From: Veillonella intestinalis
Lineage (GTDB): Bacteria > Bacillota > Negativicutes > Veillonellales > Veillonellaceae
Assembly (NCBI RefSeq): GCF_943193155.1
Contig: NZ_CALPDB010000006.1
Location: 124,001-188,000 of the forward strand
DNA: 64,000 nt
Direction: 5' to 3'
Below the pieces are notes generated by a model. That model was not told the DNA's origin. It ran no database searches and saw nothing but the letters and a program-made list of their open reading frames with translations. A program made the translations under genes and the position numbers. Positions 47,628-56,191 of the stretch are shown here, one piece after another (positions within the stretch are counted from its first letter, which is position 1; every line of letters begins with the position of its first letter).

Positions 47628-48854
47628 TTATTTATTTTCTTTCAACCACTGCAAAGCGTACTGAGCATACATAGCCGCCCCCATTGGCAAAGCGGACTCA
47701 TCAATTTTGAAGAAATTACTATGGTGAGAATGAACCGCATCAAGGTCAGGGTTAGCAATACCAAAGAAGGCAAAACAACCCGGTTTTTCTTCTAAATAAT
47801 AAGCAAAATCTTCGCCACCCATAGTTTTTTCCATAAGAACTACATTCTCTTCACCGAATAAATCAGCGCCCACTCGATGAGCCAATTCAGAACAAGCAGG
47901 TTCATTAATAGTAGGAGGTACCATCTGACGGAATGAAGCTTTGGCCGTCGCTCCATACGCTTTTGCGGTTTCTTCAGCCATTTGTCCCATGGCTTTCTTT
48001 AACTCTTCACCTATGGCCGGTTTGAAATAACGAGCAGTTCCTTCCAACTTAGCACGGCCTGAAATGACATTATAACGATCACCACTTGTCATTTTACCAA
48101 TTGTAACAACTACAGAGTCTAATGGACTAAAATGACGAGAAACAATAGTCTGCAAATTCATAACAATGGCAGAGGCTACTACCGTTGCATCCACAGTTAA
48201 ATGAGGTTGTGCACCATGGCCGGCTTTCCCTTCTACTTCAATATTAATCTCAAGTGCTGCTGCCATGCGCTCACCAGCTTCTACAGATACTTTGCCAGCT
48301 GGCAAATCAATCCAAATATGCCCGCCAAATACGCTGTCTGTTTCAGCAAACCAGGTACCAAATTTCTTCATAAATTCAGCCCCTTCAGCGCTTTCTTCTG
48401 CAGGTTGGAATACAAGATATACCTTGCCTTCAATTTCATGTTGCAATGTTTTAAGCATTTTAGCCGCACCTAATAAAATCGCCATATGACCATCGTGGCC
48501 ACAAGCATGCATTTTACCAGCATGCTGTGATGTAAAATCACAACCAGTTTCTTCCGTTACATTAAGTGCGTCAATATCAGCACGCAACATAATTGTTTTA
48601 CCTGGCTTAGGTCCTTCAATCCAAGCTACTAACCCTGTATTTTTTTCAGGGTTAATTTCATACGGAATGCCTAATTTATCCAATTCACCAGCTAAGTATT
48701 TTGTCGTCTCTTGCTCTTCAAAACTCACTTCTGGATATTGATGCAAATAGCGACGCCAAGCAATAATATCTTTTTCATATTCTTTTTGTAATTCTTTAAC
48801 AGCTGCTACCGTACTGGTAGCGTCTGTAATTTTAGTATTTATCATTGATTCCAT
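47628..48854 (-). CDS. M20D-family amidohydrolase (hippurate/aminoacyl hydrolase type)
   Basis: Zinc amidohydrolase of 408 residues releasing amino acids from N-acyl conjugates or small peptides. The metal ligands sit in MHACGHDGHMAILLGAA, QPAEESAEGAEF and GGHIWIDLPAG, and in TMGGEDFAYYLEEKPG near the C-terminus; the lid-domain AGHGAQPH histidine is present. ATG 48854 follows GGAGGAG and is preferred to the longer frame. It is a single-gene unit; the substrate is unknown. Confidence 0.9.
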   Translation of the reverse strand: MESMINTKITDATSTVAAVKELQKEYEKDIIAWRRYLHQYPEVSFEEQETTKYLAGELDKLGIPYEINPEKNTGLVAWIEGPKPGKTIMLRADIDALNVTEETGCDFTSQHAGKMHACGHDGHMAILLGAAKMLKTLQHEIEGKVYLVFQPAEESAEGAEFMKKFGTWFAETDSVFGGHIWIDLPAGKVSVEAGERMAAALEINIEVEGKAGHGAQPHLTVDATVVASAIVMNLQTIVSRHFSPLDSVVVTIGKMTSGDRYNVISGRAKLEGTARYFKPAIGEELKKAMGQMAEETAKAYGATAKASFRQMVPPTINEPACSELAHRVGADLFGEENVVLMEKTMGGEDFAYYLEEKPGCFAFFGIANPDLDAVHSHHSNFFKIDESALPMGAAMYAQYALQWLKENK

Positions 48855-49010
48855 ATATTCTCCTCCAATCTCTTTGGCTTTCATAGTAGAATAATTGAGC
48901 CTTCTTGTCAAGTTTTCCTACTCAAATACTATGATTTATTTTCAGCCTTCCTTTTATTTTTGTGTTATACTTGGTAATATATGTATTAACAAGCATCAAA
49001 GGAGTTTTTT

Positions 49011-49766
49011 ATGGATTTTACTTTATTTCCTTATTTTCTAATCTCTTCCATTCTTCTGACCTTGGCACCAGGGCCTGACAATTTATATTTGCTAGCTAAA
49101 AGTATAGCTGATGGTGCTAAAGCTGGCATTATCTTAGCAGGCGGTCTTGCATCGGGCATTATATTTCATACAACATTAGTCATTCTAGGTGTAGCTGCCT
49201 TAGTAAAAAGTTCACCTATCGCCTTTTCTCTGTTAAAATATGTAGGCGCGGCTTATTTATTTTATCTTGCTTGGGGTGCTTTTACAGCAAACGTATCTGA
49301 AACCACCCCAACAGAAATAGAAACAACTGAAGCGACTACAGCAGAAATAGCAACAACTGAAACAGCTACCGCAGAAATAGCAACAACTGAAACGGCTACA
49401 GCAACCCAAAATACAACAGAACTTACTACACACAAAAAGGAAACTGCAGCAATAGAGCGGTCTGAAACGGGATTTGCTATTTACCGTAAGGGTTTGATTA
49501 TGAACATCTTAAATCCAAAGGTCTTATTATTTTTCTTAGCCTTTTTACCACAATTTGTAAGCCCTAATAGTGAAAATCCTAGTTTATCCATTGCTTTTTT
49601 AGGTGCCACCTTTAGTTTACAAGCCTTTGTCCTGTTCAGCCTTATCGCCCTATGTGCCGGCAAGTTACGCGGCTTTTTACATCAAGGCCCTAGTTCACAA
49701 CGCCTATTAAATCGCATACAAGGTATCGTCTTATTATGCATTGGTGGCTTATTGCTATTCTTTTAA
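49011..49766 (+). CDS. LysE/RhtB-family exporter with repetitive loop insert
   Basis: Amino-acid efflux protein, 251 residues against about 205-210 for the family. The N-terminus has the hallmark LTLAPGPDNLYLLAKSIADG, and the C-terminal half has FRKGLIMNILNPK-like KGLIMNILNPKVLLFFLAF. The extra 45 residues lie between the third and fourth hydrophobic segments (about residues 93-150). They are a Thr/Glu/Ala-rich hydrophilic loop built from a 10-residue repeat AEIATTETAT. AAAGGAG precedes the ATG. The substrate is unknown; homoserine/threonine or lysine are typical. Confidence 0.88.
   Translation: MDFTLFPYFLISSILLTLAPGPDNLYLLAKSIADGAKAGIILAGGLASGIIFHTTLVILGVAALVKSSPIAFSLLKYVGAAYLFYLAWGAFTANVSETTPTEIETTEATTAEIATTETATAEIATTETATATQNTTELTTHKKETAAIERSETGFAIYRKGLIMNILNPKVLLFFLAFLPQFVSPNSENPSLSIAFLGATFSLQAFVLFSLIALCAGKLRGFLHQGPSSQRLLNRIQGIVLLCIGGLLLFF
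49311..49400 (+). repeat. 30-bp in-frame tandem repeat in the exporter gene
   Basis: Units start at 49311 (degenerate), 49341 and 49371; the last two differ by two bases. The core begins GCAGAAATAGCAACAACTGA. Being 30 bp, copy-number change keeps the frame. Confidence 0.85.
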
Positions 49767-49830
49767 AAACGTTATTCTTTAAAAACTAGATGTTACAGTT
49801 GCATATTATAATACTATTATAATTTAATAA

Positions 49831-49882
49831 AAAAGGATGTAACCTTACATGAATCACTCTCATGTAATAGTTACATCCTTTT
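49831..49882. terminator. Bidirectional terminator, exporter/nitroreductase
   Basis: AAAAGGATGTAAC pairs with GTTACATCCTTTT and an inner TTACATGA/TCATGTAA stem. It lies between convergent genes and is 2 bp from the nitroreductase stop. Confidence 0.85.
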
Positions 49883-49884
49883 AA

Positions 49885-50556
49885 TTATTTAACCCAAGTT
49901 ACAATATCTTCAATCGCTTGGCGTGTCTTTTCACGATGAGGTTCTTCATCACGATAGCCAAAGCCCGCCATAACGGATACACCAAAATGATTAGTATCCA
50001 CGATACCTTCTGTGGCGAGTAATTCTTCTACCGCTTTAATATTAAAGCCTTCAATCGGACAAGAATCAATGCCAAGCATTGCCGCAGCAGTCATCATATT
50101 GGCCAACGCAATATACGTTTGTTTGCTCGCCCAATCATAAATAGCCCGATCACTTTCTAACAAGTTAAAATCATTCTGCTGAAAATTGCCATATGCTTGA
50201 CGCATCATATCCATAACTTCATCAGGCATATGTTTGATGTCCTTCATAATATGTGTAATGTAGGGAGCATCAACGACAGTATCGACTTTTTTACGAGCCA
50301 ATAAAATCACAAAATGACTAGCTCCCTTTAAACTATTTTGACCGCCCCAAGAAATAGGTAGTAATTTCTCCTTTAACGCTTGATTTTCAATCACTAAAAA
50401 TTTCCATGGTTCAAAACCAAAAGAGCTTGGTGATAAACGGGCTACTTCTAAAATTGTATTAAAATCTGCCTCTGGTATTCTTTTGTTTTCATCAAACTTC
50501 TTGCAAGCATATCTAAAATTAAATGCCTCTAAAATATCTTTAGATGTAATATTCAT
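49885..50556 (-). CDS. Nitroreductase-family NAD(P)H oxidoreductase
   Basis: FMN enzyme of 223 residues, NfsB/YdgI-like. Motifs include FNFRYACKKFDENKRIP, EVARLSPSSFGFEPWKFLVI and AAAMLGIDSCPIEGFN. The frame begins 19 codons further up with no ribosome site; AAGGAAG precedes ATG 50556. It probably reduces quinones, nitro compounds or flavins. Single-gene unit. Confidence 0.9.
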   Translation of the reverse strand: MNITSKDILEAFNFRYACKKFDENKRIPEADFNTILEVARLSPSSFGFEPWKFLVIENQALKEKLLPISWGGQNSLKGASHFVILLARKKVDTVVDAPYITHIMKDIKHMPDEVMDMMRQAYGNFQQNDFNLLESDRAIYDWASKQTYIALANMMTAAAMLGIDSCPIEGFNIKAVEELLATEGIVDTNHFGVSVMAGFGYRDEEPHREKTRQAIEDIVTWVK

Positions 50557-50798
50557 ATATATCTTCCTTTCAAATGTAGTAATACATAAGCTACACAATA
50601 TACATAGTAGCACCTCGCTAAATAGCCTGATAATTTAATTACTAAATCATCAAACAACTATATCGATATATTTAGTATACCATACTACATTAAACACTTG
50701 AAGGAAATAAAAATATCTATTAAACATAAAACTTTAGAACTCTACTATGACTATAAATTCGAATGAAATAATTATTTAAATATCAATAATTAAATTTT

Positions 50799-51608
50799 TT
50801 ACTTGCCGATTAACTCAGCAAAACTTTGACTCAAAATGATTTCTTGAGTAGCTTTATCAGGGACAAGCTCACTCAAAACATGCCAAGCCTTATCATACGT
50901 AATTGAAGTTTCAAACTGTGTATGTGGCCAATCACTGCCCCATAACAAACGACTTGGCCCAAATGCTTCTAATAATTTAGGTATTAATGTTTTAGCAATT
51001 GCTACATTATCCTCTAACGTTTTTTCCTTCTTCAAACGATACGAAGCTGAGATTTTAACCCACACTTGTCCTGTTTTACCAACTGACAATAAATATTTAA
51101 ACCCTTCATCTTCTGCAGCTATATCTGCTGTCGGTTTTCCAAAATGATCAACAACTACTTTCACACCCGCCTCTAATAATGCATCAATTAACGGCTGTAA
51201 CTGTATTGCATCAATGTGAAGCTCTACATGCCAACCTAACTGTTTTACATAATTTAGAATACGTGGCCATTCTCCTTCACGTAAGTTAGGAATTTCTCGA
51301 GCGTACAAATTAAGGCGAATCCCAACAATATTATACTTAGCTAATTCTTCTAGCTCTTTTAAAGTAATATCCGTATTTACAACGGCCACCCCATATAGCT
51401 TATTTGGATACTTTTTAATAGCCTCTACCATATAACTATTATCAAATCCTAAAAAGCTTGGCTGAATCAACATACCAGCTTGTAGCCCTTTAGATTCAAA
51501 GTTTGCAATAAAATCTTCAATACTTGCTTCATAGGATGGAGCATAACGCCGATCATTAGCTAACTGCAAATCTGGTGAAAAGACATGTGCATGTGTATCA
51601 ACTTTCAT
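50799..51608 (-). CDS. TIM-barrel amidohydrolase, 2-pyrone-4,6-dicarboxylate lactonase-like
   Basis: 269 residues. Metal-type histidines are H6 and H8 in VDTHAHVF. The RYAPSYEAS, GMLIQPSFLGFDNSYM and VVDHFGKP segments and the final LLWGSDWPHTQFE resemble the LigI/PDC-hydrolase group of amidohydrolase 2 proteins. It lies 12 nt after a dicarboxylate-type carrier gene in the same direction. That suggests a two-gene uptake and lactone/ring hydrolysis unit for an organic acid, but the real substrate is unknown. Confidence 0.82.
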   Translation of the reverse strand: MKVDTHAHVFSPDLQLANDRRYAPSYEASIEDFIANFESKGLQAGMLIQPSFLGFDNSYMVEAIKKYPNKLYGVAVVNTDITLKELEELAKYNIVGIRLNLYAREIPNLREGEWPRILNYVKQLGWHVELHIDAIQLQPLIDALLEAGVKVVVDHFGKPTADIAAEDEGFKYLLSVGKTGQVWVKISASYRLKKEKTLEDNVAIAKTLIPKLLEAFGPSRLLWGSDWPHTQFETSITYDKAWHVLSELVPDKATQEIILSQSFAELIGK

Positions 51609-51620
51609 AATAATACCTCC

Positions 51621-52916
51621 CTAACGAATAATCAGATTAATAACAAACGCATAAATAATAGCAGCGCCTAAACAGATAGGCACACCTCTGAAAATAAGTT
51701 TACTAAACATATCTACGCGTTCTTCCTCTTTTACTGTACTTAAAACTAAGCTACCACCTGATGAGAAAGGCGAAATTGCAGTAGCTTGCGCCCCAATAAC
51801 AATGGCAGAAAATAAAACTATTGCATCTATCCCTGTTGCTTCTGCCAAACTTGGTACTAATGGGAATAATGCAGGCGTTACAACCCCCATAGTGCTAGAG
51901 AAGAATGACATAAAGCCACCTATAACAGCCATAACAATTGGTACAATCGGTTCTGGAATTGTATTGCTAACAAAGCTAGCAATCATTTTTACAGTACCAG
52001 CCTTAATTGCCACTGAAATCAACATTCCTACACCACAAATCATGATCAATGTTCCCCAAGGAACCATTTTTATAACTTCCTTTTCATCGCCTAATTTGAG
52101 CAGTAAAGCAAGAAGCGCAAACACAATGGCTACTAAACCTACATCAATAGACTTTTCTAACGTTTTCAAAATTTCTACTTGTGGGAAGAAAATTAGTAAA
52201 ATAGGAAAAATTAACACAACAAAAATCATCGCAATTACTAAATATAAGGTTCTCCGCTGTTTATCATCAAAAGCTTCTGGTAGTGTTATATCCACTAAGT
52301 CTGTACTTCCCTCTCTACGGGTATTCAAAAGTATCATAATCCCTAGAACAATTAAAGGTACTAAGAAAGAAGCAAGAAATATTTGAAATTCATATCCATA
52401 AGCTGCTGCTTCATAACCAGCATTCTGCATTAAACCAATAAATACCACGCCACCAGGACTAATCATAAAGTTATTGCCACACAAAGCACCATAATTAACG
52501 GCTAAAGCACCAATTAATGGACTAAGGCCAGTCTTTTTACATAGCAACATTGTAATCGGTGTAAAAAAAGCCATAACAGCAAAAAATCCTGCCCCTAATG
52601 CAGCTAAAATTGTTGCTGCTACAAAAATTGCAAATGGTAACAACTTAGGAATACGCCGAGTCCGATATAACATATGTTGAGCTAGTTTTTCAAGCGTTCC
52701 ATTAGTCATGGCAAAATTATAAAATAAAGAAATCGCTAAAATAACAAAGAAAATACTCATGGGCCACATTTTAATGACATCACCGGGTTTAATACCTAAG
52801 TAAAATGTGCCAATGATGTATGCAAAAGCAATCCCAAAAAATCCTGTATTAATTTTTGTTCTATAGCCTAAAGCTATCGCCACAACAATGGCACATAAAA
52901 TTAAAACATTAACCAT
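51621..52916 (-). CDS. SLC13/MatC-like anion permease
   Basis: 431-residue membrane protein with about 11-12 hydrophobic helices and two inverted halves of the ion-transporter superfamily. The opening IALGYRTKINTGFFGIAFAY and the re-entrant-type segments LSPLIGALAVNYGALCGNNF and ATAISPFSSGGSL are like MatC/DASS carriers of dicarboxylates. GGGGG precedes the ATG. It heads a two-gene unit with the lactonase-like amidohydrolase. The transported acid is unknown. Confidence 0.82.
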   Translation of the reverse strand: MVNVLILCAIVVAIALGYRTKINTGFFGIAFAYIIGTFYLGIKPGDVIKMWPMSIFFVILAISLFYNFAMTNGTLEKLAQHMLYRTRRIPKLLPFAIFVAATILAALGAGFFAVMAFFTPITMLLCKKTGLSPLIGALAVNYGALCGNNFMISPGGVVFIGLMQNAGYEAAAYGYEFQIFLASFLVPLIVLGIMILLNTRREGSTDLVDITLPEAFDDKQRRTLYLVIAMIFVVLIFPILLIFFPQVEILKTLEKSIDVGLVAIVFALLALLLKLGDEKEVIKMVPWGTLIMICGVGMLISVAIKAGTVKMIASFVSNTIPEPIVPIVMAVIGGFMSFFSSTMGVVTPALFPLVPSLAEATGIDAIVLFSAIVIGAQATAISPFSSGGSLVLSTVKEEERVDMFSKLIFRGVPICLGAAIIYAFVINLIIR

Positions 52917-53080
52917 CAGTTAACCCCCTAACTACTTCTAATACCTAATAAATTACAGTAATTACAATTTCACATACAGTATATAACTATAAATCATGCG
53001 TAACAAATATCAATTACTTTACATCAGGAATAAAAAAAATCTATATCAGCCAGAAACATAATAAGCAAATATTAAAACAA

Positions 53081-53110
53081 AAAGGTCCGTCTAAGACTCG
53101 ACGGACCTTT
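53081..53110 (-). terminator. Terminator after the decayed antitoxin gene
   Basis: AAAGGTCCGTC-TAAGACTC-GACGGACCTTT, directly past the antitoxin stop at 53114; T-rich on both sides. Confidence 0.85.
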
Positions 53111-53113
53111 ATT

Positions 53114-53388
53114 TTATAAGCTAATAATTTGTAAGCGTAAACCTAGAGGCTGCATAATTTTTAATAAGGTATCAACTTTTGGCATTGTTTTAAATGATTC
53201 TATGCGTGCTACTGAAGATTGAGGAATTCCACATTGTTCTGCCAATGCACGCTGACTTAATCCTAATTCATTACGCCTCTTAATAATTGTCGTTACTAAA
53301 GCGCTTAATTCCTCTATTTCTTCAATATCAAAGCGATTTTTTCATCAATAGACTTAACATAATTTTTATAATCTTCCCAAGTTTTCAT
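53114..53388 (-). pseudogene. Frameshifted XRE-type (HigA-like) antitoxin
   Basis: Starts MKTWEDYKNYVKSIDEK after a GGGGGA site, then hits a stop nine codons later because an A6 tract (53337-53342) is one base short. With A7 the frame continues NRFDIEEIEELSALVTTIIK and into an HTH with QRALAEQCGIPQSSVARIE, ending LRLQIISL. This layout (short N-terminal helix then HTH) is that of HigA-type antitoxins paired with RelE/HigB toxins. No in-frame start serves the 3' part, so it is a pseudogene or sequence error. Confidence 0.72.
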
Positions 53389-53469
53389 TTATATTCCCCC
53401 TTTTCGTTGTAAATAATCCCATATTTCTGAGTCCCCATTACCTTTCTCATAAAATTCAATATTATACAC
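53389..53469 (-). pseudogene. Remnant of a RelE/HigB-type toxin
   Basis: 26-codon frame from a GTG with AAGGTGA upstream: MYNIEFYEKGNGDSEIWDYL then QRKGGI and stop. The opening is typical of phage-derived Gp49-like/HigB toxins of about 110 residues, so most of the toxin is deleted. The stop abuts the antitoxin ATG, so the deletion joined the toxin start to the antitoxin ribosome site. Confidence 0.62.
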
Positions 53470-53495
53470 TTACATCACCTTACATTCCCTAGTCC

Positions 53496-53519
53496 AATGA
53501 TAGCATATACGCTATCATT
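53496..53519 (-). promoter_or_regulatory. Palindromic operator of the decayed TA locus
   Basis: AATGATAGC-ATATAC-GCTATCATT, perfect 9-bp arms. On the minus strand it spans the spacer and -10 (TTGTAA-17-TATCAT), 27 nt upstream of the toxin GTG. Confidence 0.68.
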
Positions 53520-53569
53520 TTACAAACACTATTAAATACCTAATCTCCAGTACGCCTTATCCCTTTCTC

Positions 53570-54490
53570 TTATTTACTAGCTAGTTGCTGCAACTTAGCC
53601 ACCCGTTTATATAGTGGCGGATGGTCACTAAATAGCTGATTAATAAATCCATGCGTATCTCCATAACGGCTTAATTTAGCTAGGGCCGATGCCAACTCTG
53701 TGCCTAGCCCCAATTCATAGGCGTAGCGATCAGCACGGTATTCAGCAATACGAGAGCCAAAAGGACTCAATAACACAAAAGCTGTATTAACAGCAGAATT
53801 CATGATTTTAACTATAAAATTCAAAATTAATATAATTAGCGTAAAGAACAAGGATAAAATATTAATAAACGGTATAAATCTGATGATGTTATGCACAAAT
53901 ACAATGAACCAAATAATGATGCTAAATAAACGAAGTACTAAGTTATACGCCGAAGCAATAGCGAACGAAGTCATTCCATATGTTGTATCACGATGAACTA
54001 AATGACTCAGCTCATGAGCTAACACGCCTTTTAATTCGGCGGGCTCCATTTCAGCTAATAAGCCAGCATAAACAACTACACGATCATGGCCCATAGCAAA
54101 AGCATTTATCTCGCCGCTTTGTCCCACATATAAACGGTATCGCTGCGGATTAACGCCCGCCCGTTGACACACATCCTCCCAACAGGCTATCAAATAGTCT
54201 CCCAAGTCCCCTTTTGGTTTTGTTATACCCTTAAAAGAAAGATGTAAACTCTGAATTGGTGGTAATTGATACAAAATAATAAAGGCTACAAATAACAAAC
54301 CAATCCAAACACACGATATAGCAAAGCTATGTTCTGGCAAGTTAAAAGCCCGTAAAATTTCAAGAATAAAAGGTTGCTCCAATAAATTTTGAACACCAAA
54401 TACCGCTAAAATACTATTTATAAAATGTAATACAACAGCGGCCACTATCCCATAAGCAAAAGCCGTTAAAATAACAAGTAAAATTCCCAT
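53570..54490 (-). CDS. M48-family (HtpX-like) membrane metalloprotease
   Basis: 306 residues with two N-terminal and two central hydrophobic segments. The zinc motif is HELSH in LKGVLAHELSHLVHRDTTYG near residue 160, with the third ligand glutamate in AEYRADRYAYELG. Upstream lies YVGQSGEINAFAMGHDRVVVY, typical of the family. I prefer ATG 54490 (AAAGG 8 nt away) to the GTG two codons earlier. LemA is encoded just upstream, a pairing common for HtpX-like proteases in membrane protein quality control. Confidence 0.88.
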   Translation of the reverse strand: MGILLVILTAFAYGIVAAVVLHFINSILAVFGVQNLLEQPFILEILRAFNLPEHSFAISCVWIGLLFVAFIILYQLPPIQSLHLSFKGITKPKGDLGDYLIACWEDVCQRAGVNPQRYRLYVGQSGEINAFAMGHDRVVVYAGLLAEMEPAELKGVLAHELSHLVHRDTTYGMTSFAIASAYNLVLRLFSIIIWFIVFVHNIIRFIPFINILSLFFTLIILILNFIVKIMNSAVNTAFVLLSPFGSRIAEYRADRYAYELGLGTELASALAKLSRYGDTHGFINQLFSDHPPLYKRVAKLQQLASK

Positions 54491-54593
54491 AGCCACGCCT
54501 TTCTTAATACTTTCTCGGTATCTTATTATCTTCTATTTTTTCTATTATTTTTATTATTTTTTCTTTTCTTATCATTCACTTATTATATACTAT

Positions 54594-54638
54594 AAAAGCT
54601 GCAATGAGCCCAACCAATGGTTGTACTCATTACAGCTT
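54594..54638 (-). terminator. Terminator after lemA
   Basis: AAGCTGTAATGAG/CTCATTGCAGCTT hairpin around a CAACCATTGGTTG inner stem, then TTTT on the minus strand. It may separate or attenuate lemA from the protease gene. Confidence 0.75.
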
Positions 54639-54648
54639 ATGATATGTG

Positions 54649-55239
54649 TTAAAATTTACCTTTAATTTGTTCTGTTTTATCTTTCAACTTTTCCGTGCCT
54701 TTAATCGCTAATTCTTTAATAGCTTCTGTATTCGCACCACTGAAAGCATTAAATTCAGTTTCATTATTAAGATCAAAATAAGGTGCTTCTTTAAACCCTA
54801 ATACAGAAGCCACAAACACCATTGGAATCTGTGCGATTTCACTATTATAACCCTTTACAACGCTATTATAAGCTTCTCGCTTTTCAGTCAAAATAGATTC
54901 ATTCTGTGCAATATTCTGTAAAAATGTATTATAATTAGTGCTTGCTTTTAATTCAGGATATGTATTAGCCAATGCTTGAATAGAAGTAACTGCTTCTGAA
55001 GATGCTTTTGCCATTTCTACGTAGTTGCCAGACACTTTAAGTTGCATTAGCTTTTCATATTCCCCATAACTATTCACAAGCTCAGTGAACTGATTAACAA
55101 TAGCTACCTTGCGTTCTACCACAACTTTAATATTAGATCTTGCTTCTTTAATTTCCTGATTTAAATTCTGAAGTCGATTGTATTTTTTAATAAAAAATAC
55201 AATAAGTACAATTAAAATTACAGTTAATAAAAAACTCAT
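54649..55239 (-). CDS. lemA: LemA-family protein
   Basis: 196 residues: one N-terminal membrane helix (MSFLLTVILIVLIVFFIKKY) and a helical LemA domain (NLNQEIKEARSNIKVVVERK, then YPELKASTNYNTFLQNIAQN). The frame has an earlier ATG, but the GGAGAGGAG ribosome site lies inside that extension, so ATG 55239 is the start. Function is unclear in the family; the neighbour is the usual M48 protease. Confidence 0.88.
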   Translation of the reverse strand: MSFLLTVILIVLIVFFIKKYNRLQNLNQEIKEARSNIKVVVERKVAIVNQFTELVNSYGEYEKLMQLKVSGNYVEMAKASSEAVTSIQALANTYPELKASTNYNTFLQNIAQNESILTEKREAYNSVVKGYNSEIAQIPMVFVASVLGFKEAPYFDLNNETEFNAFSGANTEAIKELAIKGTEKLKDKTEQIKGKF

Positions 55240-55363
55240 TATAAAACTCCTCTCCTTACTTTTATTCATTATAGCAAAAACTTTACTATTTACAAAATTT
55301 TATTTATACACCCTTATAAAGTTCAGGAATATTTTCTAAAACTTAGAATCTATGTACAAAAAA

Positions 55364-55391
55364 GCTCATTTCAGCGTCAACTGAAATGAGC
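55364..55391 (-). terminator. Terminator overlapping the end of the 55377 gene
   Basis: GCTCATTTCAG-loop-CTGAAATGAGC followed by six T on the minus strand. Its upstream arm is part of the last codons of the 112-aa ORF. Confidence 0.82.
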
Positions 55392-55715
55392 AACAAGATT
55401 TCTTTTAGTAAGTTCTTTTTCTAATGAATTAACTCGTTTTTGAAGTGTATTAACTAAATTAGGTATTTTACGTTCAAGAATATCAGCAACATTCGGTCTA
55501 TCTTTCGGTATTACATGGTGATTTAAAAACTTATTTAAATAAAAGTCAACACCTTTGTGATGCCCAACCATATTAACTGGTGCATGATGTTTATCTAATA
55601 CCTCATCAACATTAGCCCACATTTCATACTTATAAAAATGAAATTTAACAGTAGGTATATCTTTATGCATTAGCAAAAACGTTTTGCCTTTAAATTTATC
55701 TTGTTGATTACTCAC
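55377..55715 (-). CDS. Hypothetical protein, 112 aa (faint HipA-N-like resemblance)
   Basis: Not firmly recognised. GTG start with AGAGGTGA 7 nt upstream. The sequence has FLLMHKDIPTVKFHFYKYEM, then FYLNKFLNHHVIPKDRPNV and a C-terminal coiled coil (LVNTLQKRVNSLEKELTKRN). The LMHKDIP...LN...IP..R pattern recalls the short N-terminal module of HipA/CtkA-like kinases, but no kinase domain follows. It could be a stand-alone regulator, a remnant, or unrelated. A terminator overlaps its stop. Confidence 0.65.
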   Translation of the reverse strand: MSNQQDKFKGKTFLLMHKDIPTVKFHFYKYEMWANVDEVLDKHHAPVNMVGHHKGVDFYLNKFLNHHVIPKDRPNVADILERKIPNLVNTLQKRVNSLEKELTKRNLVAHFS

Positions 55716-55861
55716 TTTATATCACCTCTTTCATTCGCAATCTTATAATCTTATAGTACAAAGCCCTACTAAAAAAAGTCAATTGTAGGACTTTTTTAGC
55801 CAATACATAATTATATGTTATGGTTAATTGTGCAATGAAATTTAAAATTTAATTTAATAAC

Positions 55862-55898
55862 AAAAAGGTAGAAAATGAAAGCTCATTTTCTACCTTTT
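55862..55898 (-). terminator. Terminator of tRNA-Arg
   Basis: Hairpin AAAAGGTAGAAAATGA/TCATTTTCTACCTTTT with a short loop and TTTTT on the minus strand, about 80 nt past the tRNA. Confidence 0.78.
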
Positions 55899-55977
55899 CT
55901 TTAAAAACTGGCATACAAATTGGCTTACTCGCCAATATTTTTTATTCTACTTTTTCTAAAAAGTCAGTAAACATCGG

Positions 55978-56052
55978 TGGTGCGCCTAGCAGGATTCGAA
56001 CCTGCGCACTCGGTTCCGGAGACCGATGCTCTATCCCCTGAGCTATAGGCGC
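55978..56052 (-). tRNA. tRNA-Arg (anticodon CCG)
   Basis: Acceptor GCGCCTA/TAGGCGC, D-arm AGCTCAGGGGATAGAGC, anticodon stem TCGGT/ACCGA with loop CTCCGGA (CCG, codon CGG), T-arm GGTTCGAATCC and an encoded CCA at 55978-55980. Confidence 0.96.
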
Positions 56053-56191
56053 ATATATGGGCACCTCTGCACACAAAATATGTACAAAGGCTACCCAATC
56101 ATTATAGCAGTGCTAATTATAGCATGTCAAATAGCTAACACCATCCGAACACGGTTAACTGCTAATTACTTTTTCTTTTTCCTTCTATTTC

